A stretch of 64,000 nt of DNA from Neobacillus niacini NBRC 15566 (lineage in GTDB: Bacteria; Bacillota; Bacilli; Bacillales; Cytobacillaceae), in the NCBI RefSeq assembly GCF_001591505.1, contig NZ_BCVA01000026.1, positions 1 through 64,000 of the forward strand. Reading direction: 5' to 3'. Below, piece after piece: positions 50,299 to 59,600 of the stretch (its first letter is position 1; each line of letters begins with the position of its first letter). The notes beneath the pieces are model-generated. The model ran no database searches and was not told the DNA's origin. It saw only the letters and a list, made by a program, of their open reading frames with translations. The translations under genes were made by a program, and so were the position numbers.

Positions 50299-51072
50299 AT
50301 GAATACATCTTTATTTATTGCTTCGTCTGGTGTTCGCGCCTACCAAGGGAAGTTAGATACTATCGCCAATAATATTTCCAATGTGGAATCCGTAGGTTTC
50401 AAGCGCAGAGAAGCCGCTTTTTCTGAGAATTTAACAGTCTCCATTCAAAACCAAATCGAACAGCAAAGGGAGATTGGCCGATTATCTCCTCCCGGTATTC
50501 GAACCACTTTTGGATCTCGAATCGCTGGAACTCCATTAGATCTGACCCAAGGTGCACCTAAGCAAACGGATCAGCCATTTGATTTCATGGTTGAAGGGAA
50601 CGGTTATTTTCAAGTACAACGAACAACAGGAACTACAACGGAAATTTTGTACACAAGAGGCGGAGCCTTTCATCAAACTCCAGTAGGTGGCGGCCGCTTT
50701 CAGCTGGTAAACGCCCACGGAGATGTGCTTCTTGATCAAAATCGAAATCCAATTGAATGGAGCCTGGGCGATGAATTTGTAGTGGCTAGCGACGGAACGA
50801 TTGGCGGGACAAACCAGCGTATCGGTTTGGTTGATTTTAGCAATTCACAGCTGTTAAAGGATGATGGCGGAGTTTACAGGTTAACGGGTGGTACGGTTAC
50901 AGCTGTCAATACGAATGTTCAAATCAAACAAGGGTTTTTAGAATCGTCCAATGTGGACTTAAATCAGGAAATGACCGATATGATTAAAGCTCAAAGAGGT
51001 TATCAAGCCAATGCCCGAGCGCTTAGCTATGCGGATCAAATGATGGGAATCGCGAATGGGATTATGAGGTAA
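50299..51072 (+). CDS. flhP: Flagellar rod/hook-basal body protein FlhP
   Basis: The 257-residue protein has axial-protein ends: MNTSLFIASSGVRAYQGKLD with NNISNVESVGFKRRE, and a C terminus with ESSNVDLNQEMTDMIKAQR and YQANARALSYADQMM. This is the FlhP/FlgG-type rod family and the partner of FlhO. A terminator follows. Confidence 0.88.
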   Translation: MNTSLFIASSGVRAYQGKLDTIANNISNVESVGFKRREAAFSENLTVSIQNQIEQQREIGRLSPPGIRTTFGSRIAGTPLDLTQGAPKQTDQPFDFMVEGNGYFQVQRTTGTTTEILYTRGGAFHQTPVGGGRFQLVNAHGDVLLDQNRNPIEWSLGDEFVVASDGTIGGTNQRIGLVDFSNSQLLKDDGGVYRLTGGTVTAVNTNVQIKQGFLESSNVDLNQEMTDMIKAQRGYQANARALSYADQMMGIANGIMR

Positions 51073-51088
51073 TAAGGAAATTTAGCGG

Positions 51089-51116
51089 CGGCGGTTTATG
51101 CTGCCGTTTCTTTTTT
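51089..51116 (+). terminator. Terminator of yaaR-flhO-flhP
   Basis: CGGCGG and CTGCCG (one G-U pair) flank a 6-base loop and are followed by a T-rich run. Confidence 0.8.
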
Positions 51117-51118
51117 AG

Positions 51119-51401
51119 GGCTGTGTTAAAGGCTATTGTGGATTTCTTAATTTTAAGAATCCAAATAAACGGAAAATTTTCGCTTAATTAGCATTACTAA
51201 TTAAAAATAGCTTTAATAGACGGAGAGATTCCGCCTATTGAGCAGAATTACGTGAAAAAGGGAGATTTTGCTTTCAATAACCGGAAAACCTCCCCTTATT
51301 TACCTCAAAACAGGCTCCATTCTGCATTTAACCGGAAAGTCTCCGCTTATTTACTTCGCTGGTTACTAGAGCGCAAATCAACGCCATTATTTAACACAGC
51401 C
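51119..51401. repeat. MITE-like element with 12-bp terminal inverted repeats
   Basis: GGCTGTGTTAAA (51119-51130) and TTTAACACAGCC (51390-51401) are perfect inverted repeats bounding 283 bp. Inside are four related palindromic units of about 26 bp with CGGAAA or CGGAGA and CTCCGC or TCCGCC arms (CGG at 51170, 51221, 51282 and 51333; steps of 51, 61 and 51 bp). There is no coding potential. It fills most of the 415-base gap between flhP and flgM. It may be a non-autonomous element or a composite of REP-like palindromes; no clear target duplication is visible. Confidence 0.75.
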
Positions 51402-51424
51402 TTTAAAAAAATTTAGAAATACTC

Positions 51425-51452
51425 TAAACAGTAAACCATAAACTGCCGATAC
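51425..51452 (+). promoter_or_regulatory. Sigma-D promoter of flgM-flgN-flgK-flgL
   Basis: TAAA (51425-51428), 16 bases, GCCGATAC (51445-51452). It starts 24 bases after the MITE-like element. Confidence 0.78.
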
Positions 51453-51488
51453 AAAAAGTAAGGGATAGAGTTAAAAGGAGCGGACTTT

Positions 51489-51758
51489 ATGAAAATCAAT
51501 CCAATTAATCGACTTGATGCTGCATATCAGGCATACCAAAAAAACAATCAGCCAAAAAAAGAAGAAGTAACCAACAAACTTCAATCAGACAAAGTAGAAT
51601 TATCAAACGAAGCCAAGCTTCAGATACAAAAAGAAAAAGATGCTAAAATTGAGCAATTGAAAAGCCAAATTGCCAATGGCACCTATAAAGTAGACAGCGA
51701 AAAGTTAGCGGATAAATTACTCTCAGCTTGGAAGACAGGTGCAAAAGTCGATGAATAG
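51489..51758 (+). CDS. flgM: Anti-sigma-D factor FlgM
   Basis: The 89-residue protein has the FlgM pattern: MKINPINRLDAAYQAYQKN, an unstructured Lys/Glu stretch, then the sigma-binding helices DKVELSNEAKLQIQ and YKVDSEKLADKLL. It binds sigma-D until the hook is complete and it is exported. Its own promoter is sigma-D type, giving the usual feedback loop. It overlaps flgN by eight bases. Confidence 0.9.
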   Translation: MKINPINRLDAAYQAYQKNNQPKKEEVTNKLQSDKVELSNEAKLQIQKEKDAKIEQLKSQIANGTYKVDSEKLADKLLSAWKTGAKVDE

Positions 51759-52221
51759 CCTCACAGAAGTTTTGCAGATGTTAACCGACCTGCATATCAC
51801 ATTGTTAGAAACTGCAAAGAAAAAGCAGGAAATCTTAATTTCTGCAGAAATCAATCCGCTGCTTGGTATTATGGCGGATGAATCGAAGCTGATCAAAAAA
51901 ATCAAAGAAGTAGATGAGATGAGAATGGATGTAATGGAGCATGACAAATCGTATCTTCCTCTCTCGAAACTTATTGAACATCAGCCTGACGGAGTGACAA
52001 AAGCGGAGTGGGCTTCGAAACTGACATTACTTCAGCGTTTATTTGAAGAAATTGATAAGGTAAACAAACATAATCAGCAATTGATTCAACAGTCATTAAC
52101 CTACACACAGTTCATGATCGAGCAAATGCTGCCGCAATCAAAGGATTCGGGTCTTTATAGTTCAGAAGCGGAAGCGCAGGATTCAAGAGAATATGCTCGT
52201 TTGTTTGATTTAAAAGCATAG
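51751..52221 (+). CDS. flgN: FlgN-type export chaperone
   Basis: ATG 51751 within the flgM end is chosen; an upstream in-frame GTG at 51739 is less family-like. The 156-residue, all-helical protein (MNSLTEVLQMLTDLHITLLE, long amphipathic helices, acidic) fits FlgN chaperones that hold FlgK and FlgL for the export gate. The position between flgM and flgK is diagnostic. Confidence 0.85.
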   Translation: MNSLTEVLQMLTDLHITLLETAKKKQEILISAEINPLLGIMADESKLIKKIKEVDEMRMDVMEHDKSYLPLSKLIEHQPDGVTKAEWASKLTLLQRLFEEIDKVNKHNQQLIQQSLTYTQFMIEQMLPQSKDSGLYSSEAEAQDSREYARLFDLKA

Positions 52222-52233
52222 GGGAGAAAAAAG

Positions 52234-53697
52234 ATGTACTCAACCTTTCATGGGTTAGAAATCGGGAAAAGAGCGATTTTATCCCAACAAACTGGACTAA
52301 GTGTAACAGGGCATAACATCGCCAACGCAAACACGAAGGGATACACGCGGCAAGAAGCTGTACTGCAGGCGGGTCATCCACTAGCCTCACCGAATCCAAA
52401 TAACGGGACCATTCCCATGCAGATGGGTACCGGTGTGGAGGTATCGGAGTTTCGAAGGATTCGGGAATCTTATTTAGACCGCCAATTTCAGAATGAGCAG
52501 AAAGAGGCCGGATATTGGGAAGCAAAGGCAAGTGCGCTTTCTAACATCGAAAATGTCTTTAACGAACTAGGAGATTCTGGTCTAACCAGTTCGCTGAATC
52601 GTTTTTGGCAAGGACTGCAGGAGCTTTCCAAGCAGCCGGAAAATCTATCGGCCCGCGTGGTCGTGGTTGCAAACGGAAAGGAATTGGCAGGTCAACTCAA
52701 TGAAATCTATACAGGCATTGAACAAAACCAAACTTTCCTGGCCGATCAACTTACAGGTAAGACCAATGAAATCAATACCATCGCCAATGAGGTGGCAGGT
52801 TTGAATTTAAAGATTGCTCAAAACATTGGCAGCGGCAATCAGCCTAATGATTTGATGGACCGACGAGATGTGCTGCTGGATCAACTGTCAAAGCTAGTCG
52901 ATATCCAAGTAACGCCTGCTCAAAATGGCAGAGTGGATGTTTCAATTGGCGGTGAAAAGCTGGTAGAGGGGAACAATGCCAACACATTTACATTGGACCT
53001 GGAAACTGGCGGGGCCAACATCGCTGGTAAGGTTATTACAATAGCAGGCGGGGAAATCAAGGGATTGCTCGAAACCCATGGGTACACGGTAAACGGAACA
53101 AGCTTTGGAACCATCCCTGATTTACGAGTAAAAATTGACCTATTGGCGAAGACCATCGCAGACAGCATAAACGCCATTCATGCAGGAGATGAGGCGAGGA
53201 ATTTAGATGATATCCAAGCAAGAAGTACAGATCCGAATGCACCTTTAGAAAAACTTCTGTTTTTTGTTGATAAAGATGATCCGACCCAACCGCCAAAAAA
53301 TGCGGGAAGTATGATGATTAACCCGTTGCTGGTAGAATTTCCATCGAAGGTAGCAGCGGCTTCATCGGATACGATTGGGGATGGCTCGAATGCGAAAGCG
53401 ATGAGTAATGCTCTTTTTCAAAAAATGAATATTGGCGGAACAGAAGCAACTATCGGTGATTTTTACAAAGGGATTATCGGTCAACTAGGGACTGATGTTC
53501 AAACTGCCCAGCAGTCAGCTGAAAATGCCAACGACATGGTTCAGCAGGTAGAAAATCGCCGACAATCGGTATCTGGTGTATCGATTGATGAAGAATTGAC
53601 GAACATGGTTCGCTATCAGCAGGCTTACAATGCGGCGGCCCGCTATGTGTCAGCAGTGAACGACCTGTTAAATACATTGATTAACGGAATGAAGTAA
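52234..53697 (+). CDS. flgK: Hook-associated protein 1 (FlgK)
   Basis: The 487-residue protein has the axial N-terminal motif with NIANANTKGYTRQEAVL and the FlgK-type helical domain with SLNRFWQGLQELSKQPEN. Its C terminus, VSIDEELTNMVRYQQAYNAAARYVSAV, is also diagnostic. It forms the first hook-filament junction ring. The length is near the usual 500. It is cotranscribed with flgMN and flgL. Confidence 0.92.
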   Translation: MYSTFHGLEIGKRAILSQQTGLSVTGHNIANANTKGYTRQEAVLQAGHPLASPNPNNGTIPMQMGTGVEVSEFRRIRESYLDRQFQNEQKEAGYWEAKASALSNIENVFNELGDSGLTSSLNRFWQGLQELSKQPENLSARVVVVANGKELAGQLNEIYTGIEQNQTFLADQLTGKTNEINTIANEVAGLNLKIAQNIGSGNQPNDLMDRRDVLLDQLSKLVDIQVTPAQNGRVDVSIGGEKLVEGNNANTFTLDLETGGANIAGKVITIAGGEIKGLLETHGYTVNGTSFGTIPDLRVKIDLLAKTIADSINAIHAGDEARNLDDIQARSTDPNAPLEKLLFFVDKDDPTQPPKNAGSMMINPLLVEFPSKVAAASSDTIGDGSNAKAMSNALFQKMNIGGTEATIGDFYKGIIGQLGTDVQTAQQSAENANDMVQQVENRRQSVSGVSIDEELTNMVRYQQAYNAAARYVSAVNDLLNTLINGMK

Positions 53698-53731
53698 CCA
53701 TAATGATTCACGGCATGAAAGGGGGAGAACG

Positions 53732-54610
53732 ATGCGCGTTACGCAGCAGATGATTAGCCAACAATTTATCCAAAGTCTCCATCGCAGTAACAAATCAATG
53801 GAGACACTTCATGGGCAGATTTCTTCTGGAAAGAAGTACGAAAGGATCTCGGACCAGCCTGGTGAAGTTTTGAAGGGATTATCTTATCGTTCCTCATTGT
53901 CGCAAATTGAACAATATCAAAAAAATGTTGAAGATGGTATCAGTTGGAGTTCAGCGATGGACGGCGAGCTTGGGAATGTTACGAATGTCCTGCACCGCGT
54001 TCGTGAACTCACACTTCAAGCGAGTAATGACACGAATAATCCGAGTGATAGGAAAAATATCGCTGTGGAAGTACGCTCGCTCATTGATCAAGTGGGAAAA
54101 ATTGCGAATACAGCATATGGAAGCGGCTATCTTTTTTCAGGGACAGACTTGAATACGCAGCCCTATCAAAATGGTGCTTTGCAGCCGAGCAATCCAATCG
54201 TGAAAGAGTGGAATGTTGGTCAAGGACTTAGTGTAAAAGGGAATGTCCATGCAGCATCTGTGTTTGGATTTTCTGTAGACGGTAAAAACTTGTTCGAAAC
54301 CATTGATGCGGTGGCACAAACATTAGAGAATGGGGAAAATCCAGAGGCGCTTTTGAATTCAATTGATCAACAATTGGATCATGTGATTACTGAGCGAACC
54401 GTGGTTGGCATCAATCAAAATATGCTCGAGCTTGCGTCCAATAAATTGGAGCAATCCGAGCTATTACATAAAAAAATGCTGTCAACAGTCATAGATACGG
54501 ATATCACAAAAGCATTCACGGAGTTGTCTGCTCAAGAAACACTGCTGCAAGCATCACTATCTGCAGGTGGAAAAATCCTTCAGCAGAGCCTAGCCGACTT
54601 TTTAAGATAA
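53732..54610 (+). CDS. flgL: Hook-associated protein 3 (FlgL)
   Basis: The 292-residue flagellin-like protein has MRVTQQMISQQFIQSLHRS and SGKKYERISDQPGEVLKGL at the N terminus. The C-terminal coiled coil ends ETLLQASLSAGGKILQQSLADFL. It forms the second junction ring between FlgK and the filament. fliW and csrA, which follow flgL in B. subtilis, are absent here; a PilZ gene follows. Confidence 0.92.
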   Translation: MRVTQQMISQQFIQSLHRSNKSMETLHGQISSGKKYERISDQPGEVLKGLSYRSSLSQIEQYQKNVEDGISWSSAMDGELGNVTNVLHRVRELTLQASNDTNNPSDRKNIAVEVRSLIDQVGKIANTAYGSGYLFSGTDLNTQPYQNGALQPSNPIVKEWNVGQGLSVKGNVHAASVFGFSVDGKNLFETIDAVAQTLENGENPEALLNSIDQQLDHVITERTVVGINQNMLELASNKLEQSELLHKKMLSTVIDTDITKAFTELSAQETLLQASLSAGGKILQQSLADFLR

Positions 54611-54673
54611 AAATAACATCATGGTTTCCCCATCTTAGAATTAAGGTGGGGATGTTTCGAATGAGGGGATTGT

Positions 54674-55156
54674 ATGGAGGAAATAGCAGCAGTTGCGTTA
54701 ATTATCCTAGTTTCATCTATTATATATTTAGCCAATAGTAATAGGAAAAAGAGGCAAAGGACTGTGCAAAAAGAGGTGAAGCCGCCTAACAGACGAGATA
54801 ATTTTCGATTTCGAATTAACATCAAAAATACGCTTATGGAAGTCATAAAGATTGGGAATTTGGATGTTAATGAATATATCTACTGTGAGGTTGTGGATGT
54901 TAGTGCAGGCGGGGTGGGAATTCTAAGTGAATACGACTTTCCACTAAGGGAAAAGGTTTACGTAAAAATTAATTTTTACTTAGATAATGAAGAATTCATG
55001 TTAAACGGAAGAATCGTACGCAAAACCGAAAACATCAAAAAACGTGCTGTATTGTACGGTATCCAGTTTGTTGATCTTTCAACGTATGATGAAAATCGCT
55101 TGTTGAAAATAATCTTCGCCATGGAAAACCAACGTAGGAAAATTGCTATTAAATAG
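54674..55156 (+). CDS. Membrane-anchored PilZ-domain protein
   Basis: The 160-residue protein has an N-terminal membrane helix (about 4-20), a basic linker and a PilZ domain. The c-di-GMP-binding arginines lie in RRDNFRFRI and the second motif is DVSAGGVGI. Both binding motifs look intact. PilZ proteins in flagellar clusters often slow or brake motors when c-di-GMP rises. It sits between flgL and hag, after a 9-bp hairpin (54628-54651), and may be read through from the flgM promoter. It is complete, with its own terminator. Confidence 0.85.
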   Translation: MEEIAAVALIILVSSIIYLANSNRKKRQRTVQKEVKPPNRRDNFRFRINIKNTLMEVIKIGNLDVNEYIYCEVVDVSAGGVGILSEYDFPLREKVYVKINFYLDNEEFMLNGRIVRKTENIKKRAVLYGIQFVDLSTYDENRLLKIIFAMENQRRKIAIK

Positions 55157-55167
55157 ATTTCGATATT

Positions 55168-55198
55168 AAGCCAGGCAACCGCCTGGCTTTCTTCTTTT
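55168..55198 (+). terminator. Terminator after the PilZ gene
   Basis: AAGCCAGGC and GCCTGGCTT pair around AACC, followed by a T-rich run. Confidence 0.9.
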
Positions 55199-55246
55199 AT
55201 AAAATCAGACAAGAAGAATTTTATAAAAGATTTTCGTTTCCCCCTC

Positions 55247-55272
55247 TACAGCTGCAAAAATCCTGTCGATAC
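55247..55272 (+). promoter_or_regulatory. Sigma-D promoter of hag
   Basis: TACA (55247-55250), 14 bases, GTCGATAC (55265-55272), within a CCCCTCTA context shared with the fliD promoter. The leader includes a small GAGG/CCTC hairpin (55284-55300) and GGA in the ribosome binding site. These resemble CsrA-type sites of hag leaders, but csrA is not seen in the window. Confidence 0.68.
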
Positions 55273-55321
55273 ATAAAAGCAGAGAGGGAAAATATTCCTC
55301 AAAAATAGGAGGGTACATAAA

Positions 55322-56587
55322 ATGAGAATTAACACAAACGTAGCAGCACTTAACACACATCGTCAGTTAACAGCTGGTTCAAATGCAGCAGCGAAAAACA
55401 TGGAAAGATTGTCTTCAGGACTTCGTATTAACCGTGCAAGTGATGATGCAGCAGGTCTAGCAATCTCAGAAAAAATGCGTGGACAAATCCGCGGTTTAGA
55501 AGTTGCTCAAAAGAACGCACAGAACGGTGTTTCTTTACTTCAAACAGCTGAAGGTGCATTGAACGAAACACATTCTATTTTACAACGTATGCGTGAATTA
55601 GCGGTTCAATCTGCCAACGATACCAACACATCATCGGACCGTGTAAAACTTCAAGCTGAGATCGACACATTAGCTGAAGAAGTAGGCCGTATCGGTTCAA
55701 CTGCAGAATTTAATGGTAAGAAATTATTAAATGGTTCTTTCGACGGGACATTCCAAATTGGTGCAAACCAAGATCAAAACATGAGCATTCAAATTGGTGA
55801 CGCACAGTCATTTAGCTTAGGTGTTGCGGGAAGTGTAGGAATCGAACAATCTAGCACGGTTACTGCTGGTCCTACGACAGGAGATACTTTAAAGGCTGGA
55901 ACATACAGTGTTTCTCAAAATGGTGCAAACTATGAAGTGAAAGACGAGAATGGAAAAGTGGTAGCGGCAAGTACAGATGGTTTAACCTTTACTACCAAAG
56001 CGTTTGATGGTACTGCTGGAGATGATACCTTTACATTTAGCCAAGCGGTTAAATCTGGTACGTTAAGCTACGATGGAACAGATGTAAAAGCAACTGCCCA
56101 ATTCACTAATAACGGCCTTGAAGCTGGTTCTTATAAATTCGATGCAACAGATAATGTTCTTTTAGATACACATGGTGAAGTAGTAGCACGTACAACTGAC
56201 GGTATTGCATTCAAGGGAGCTGACGGTTCGACAGTATTTTCGGCAACTGTAGCATTAACGGATGGAGACGAACTTAAAGTTGGTGGTGCAGACGTTTCAA
56301 CACAAGCTGCAGCTAATACCTCCATTACTGCGATTAACACAGCAATTGAAACAGTTGCGGCTGAACGTTCTAAAATGGGTGCGGTTCAAAACCGACTTGA
56401 ATTCACTAATAACAGCTTAAGCACAACAGCTGAAAACTTAACATCTGCTGAGTCTCGTATTCGTGATGTTGATATGGCGAAAGAAATGATGACATTTACA
56501 AAAAATAATATTCTTTCTCAAGCAGCTCAAGCAATGCTTGCTCAAGCGAATCAACAGCCACAAGCAGTACTTCAACTACTTCGTTAA
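55322..56587 (+). CDS. hag: Flagellin
   Basis: The 421-residue protein has the conserved D0/D1 ends: MRINTNVAALNTHRQL, SGLRINRASDDAAGLAISEKM at the N terminus and SAESRIRDVDMAKEMMTF with QPQAVLQLLR at the C terminus. The central part, about residues 178-335, is a surface-exposed insert made of two similar modules. Each has GTYSV or GSYKF, a DENGKVVAASTDGLTF or DTHGEVVARTTDGIAF strand, and a DD or DGD turn. B. subtilis Hag lacks this insert (about 304 residues). Strong AGGAGG, its own sigma-D promoter and terminator fit high expression. Confidence 0.95.
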   Translation: MRINTNVAALNTHRQLTAGSNAAAKNMERLSSGLRINRASDDAAGLAISEKMRGQIRGLEVAQKNAQNGVSLLQTAEGALNETHSILQRMRELAVQSANDTNTSSDRVKLQAEIDTLAEEVGRIGSTAEFNGKKLLNGSFDGTFQIGANQDQNMSIQIGDAQSFSLGVAGSVGIEQSSTVTAGPTTGDTLKAGTYSVSQNGANYEVKDENGKVVAASTDGLTFTTKAFDGTAGDDTFTFSQAVKSGTLSYDGTDVKATAQFTNNGLEAGSYKFDATDNVLLDTHGEVVARTTDGIAFKGADGSTVFSATVALTDGDELKVGGADVSTQAAANTSITAINTAIETVAAERSKMGAVQNRLEFTNNSLSTTAENLTSAESRIRDVDMAKEMMTFTKNNILSQAAQAMLAQANQQPQAVLQLLR

Positions 56588-56591
56588 TTTC

Positions 56592-56627
56592 TAAAAAAGA
56601 GATTTAAGGAAACTTAAATCTCTTTTT
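56592..56627 (+). terminator. hag terminator
   Basis: A 16-bp stem (56592-56607 with 56612-56627) has a GAAA loop and a T-rich 3' arm. Only 31 bases then separate it from the next start codon. Confidence 0.9.
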
Positions 56628-56658
56628 TAAGATTATTTTAAAAAAGGAGGGGAGCTTT

Positions 56659-59600
56659 TTGAGAAAAATTAAAACACTCCCAATGATTGTTAGTTTCATA
56701 CTGATCGTTCAACTTTTCTTTCCGATAATCGGTGTGTTAGCAGCAGAGGTACAGGCGCCTGCTAATCTAAAAATCTATGAACGATATCCAGGCAGTGCTG
56801 TAATCGAATGGGACGCGGTACCTTACAGCTCTAGTTATAAAGTGTACAGAATAGACGGTGACACGAAAACGCTGGCTGCACAACCTACGACGAACAAGGC
56901 ATTTATATCATTAAAAGAGGGAACCTACTCGTTCGCTGTATCTTCTATTGTAAGTGGTCAGGAATCACCTCTATCCCAACCAGTTACATATGAGATCATT
57001 TATCCCGAAATGCAAGCTCCTAGTAATATTCAATCAAAAGTAGAAAGATTTTATGATGTAACATTGAGCTGGGACACGGCAAGCTATGTTCATTATTATA
57101 AAATTTACCGTGTGGTAGATGGAGTAAGAAGCTTAGTCTCCACCACGGAGAAGACCACTCATGCGTTTACTACCTTGCCTGAAGGACATTATGTCTATGA
57201 GGTAACCGCATATAATAGTATTTTTGGAGAATCACAGCAAGCCGCTCGTGTGGAAGTGGATGTTGTCTATCCAGATATGGCAGCTCCTGCTAATGTAAAT
57301 TATACCGTAGCGAATGGAAATGATGTCACGTTAAGCTGGGATCGTTCTAATTACGCAAATAAATATAATCTTTATAAAGTCGAAGATAACAAGAGAACAC
57401 TCGTCACTTCCACCACCAATTTAAATGTGACACTTACGAATGTTCCAGAAGGAAAGCATTTTTATGAACTAACTTCTTATAGCTATACCTTTAAGGAGTC
57501 GGAAAATGCTACTGGGATTGAGGTCAATCTAGTTCATCCAGATGTACAAGCACCTGGAAATTTGAATTTATCTATTACAAATGGTAATGATGGCACACTA
57601 AGCTGGACTAAGGTAGATTATGCGACGAACTATAAAGTTTATCAAATCATAGACGGCTCTAGGGTATTACTTAAACAGACAACGTATCCGCAGTTGAGTT
57701 TACCCAATATGGAAGAAGGAAACTATATTTATGAAGTAACAGCCTATAGTGACCGTTTTGGAGAATCATTGGGGGCTCGATTGGAACAACAAGTCGTGCA
57801 TCCAGATATGCAAAAGCCTGAAGGATTTACAGGCACCGTCTTAAATGTAGATACTCTTTATTTAAAATGGAACAAAGTTGACTATGCAACAAGTTATAAG
57901 CTTTACCAGGTAATAAATGGCGAGAGGAAATTTGTTTCTAACATCAATAATACTTATACAGCCATTAACAATTTACCAGAAGCAGACTATGCTTATGAAA
58001 TTACTTCATATAGCGATCGCTTTGGTGAATCAGCCCAGGCTTCTAAAGTAGAAGCGACAATTGTTTATCCTGTATTAGCGGCACCTTATGTGCAGGTATA
58101 CGTGAATCAGGAAGCTAAGTCTATTGCTCTCTGGTGGGATGCTGTGGATTATGCAACTTCATATGATATTTATCAAGTTGTCGATGGTGTACGTACCTTG
58201 ATTCAACCTACACCAAATACCCGTATAGTATTTAACAATAAGCCTTATGGTTCCTATACTTACGAAGTAATTGCACATAGTAAGTATGGAGATTCGCCTT
58301 TTTCAAACCAGGTTACTGGTAAGGTCGAACCAGTGCTAGAGGCACCAGAAGCACCAAAAGCAACAGCTAATGGTAATGATGTTGTTCTAAGCTGGGAACC
58401 CGTTAAGGATGCGGATTCATATAATGTATATGAAGAAGTAGATGGGGAACGAGTTCTTATTGGAAATACGAGTGATCCAGAATTTTCATTACCAGGTTTA
58501 GAATCAGGTGAACACACGTATGTTATTGTTCCAGTTTCACCAGCAGGAACAGAGTCCAGCTCATCCAGCACGGTTGTTGTCGAGGTCGGAGAAAAGGATA
58601 CGACTGCACCTGTAACGGAATCAAATGTAGTTGATAAGTGGAATCGAGAGGCTGTATCAGTGGAGTTAACCGCTACAGATGATGTAAGTGGCGTAGCAAA
58701 AACCTACTATTCTTTAAATGGTATTGATTTTGTTGAAGGTACTAGCTTAGTAGTTAGTGAAGCTGGAGTTACTACTGTTTCATTCTACAGCGTAGATAAC
58801 GCAGGTAATGTAGAAGCAGTGAAAACAGCGGAAGTCAAAATTGATGAAGCTTCTCCAGTAACGACATCAAACGTGACCGATCAATGGTTGAACACTTCAT
58901 ACCTACTAAAACTGAATGCAACCGATGATTTAAGTGGAGTTAAAGAAACATATTACTCTATTAATGGTGAAGAATATGTTAAAGGTACAACCATTTTTGT
59001 AAGTGATTCAGGAGTGAATACAGTTTCCTTCTTAAGCGTGGATAACGCTGGCAATGTAGAAGAAGTGAAAACAGTAGAAGTGAAAATTGATAATGAGGCA
59101 CCAGAGACCGTTTCAAATGTAGTTGATGGTTGGAATCAAGGAGAAGTGTCTGTTGAATTAACAGCAACCGATGATTTAAGTGGAGTTGCAAATACCTTCT
59201 ATTCTATTAACGGATCAGAATTCGTGGAAGGAACAACATTTACTGTTACGGAAGAAGGCGTCAATGAAGTATCTTTCTACAGTGTGGATAACGCAGGGAA
59301 TGTAGAAGAGACAAAAACAGTAGAAGTAAAAATCGATACTGAGGCACCCGAAACTGTATCGAATGTTACCGACAAGTGGAATCAAGGGGAAGCAGCGGTA
59401 GAATTAACAGCAACGGACGCACTTAGTGGTGTAGCAAAAACCTTCTATTCTGTTAACGGCTCAGAATTCGTAGAAGGAACAACATTTACGATTACAGATG
59501 AAGGATTAAATGAAGTATCGTTCTACAGCGTTGACAACGCAGGGAATGTAGAAGAAGCAAAAACAGTAGAAGTGAAAATCGATACTATGGCACCGGAAAC

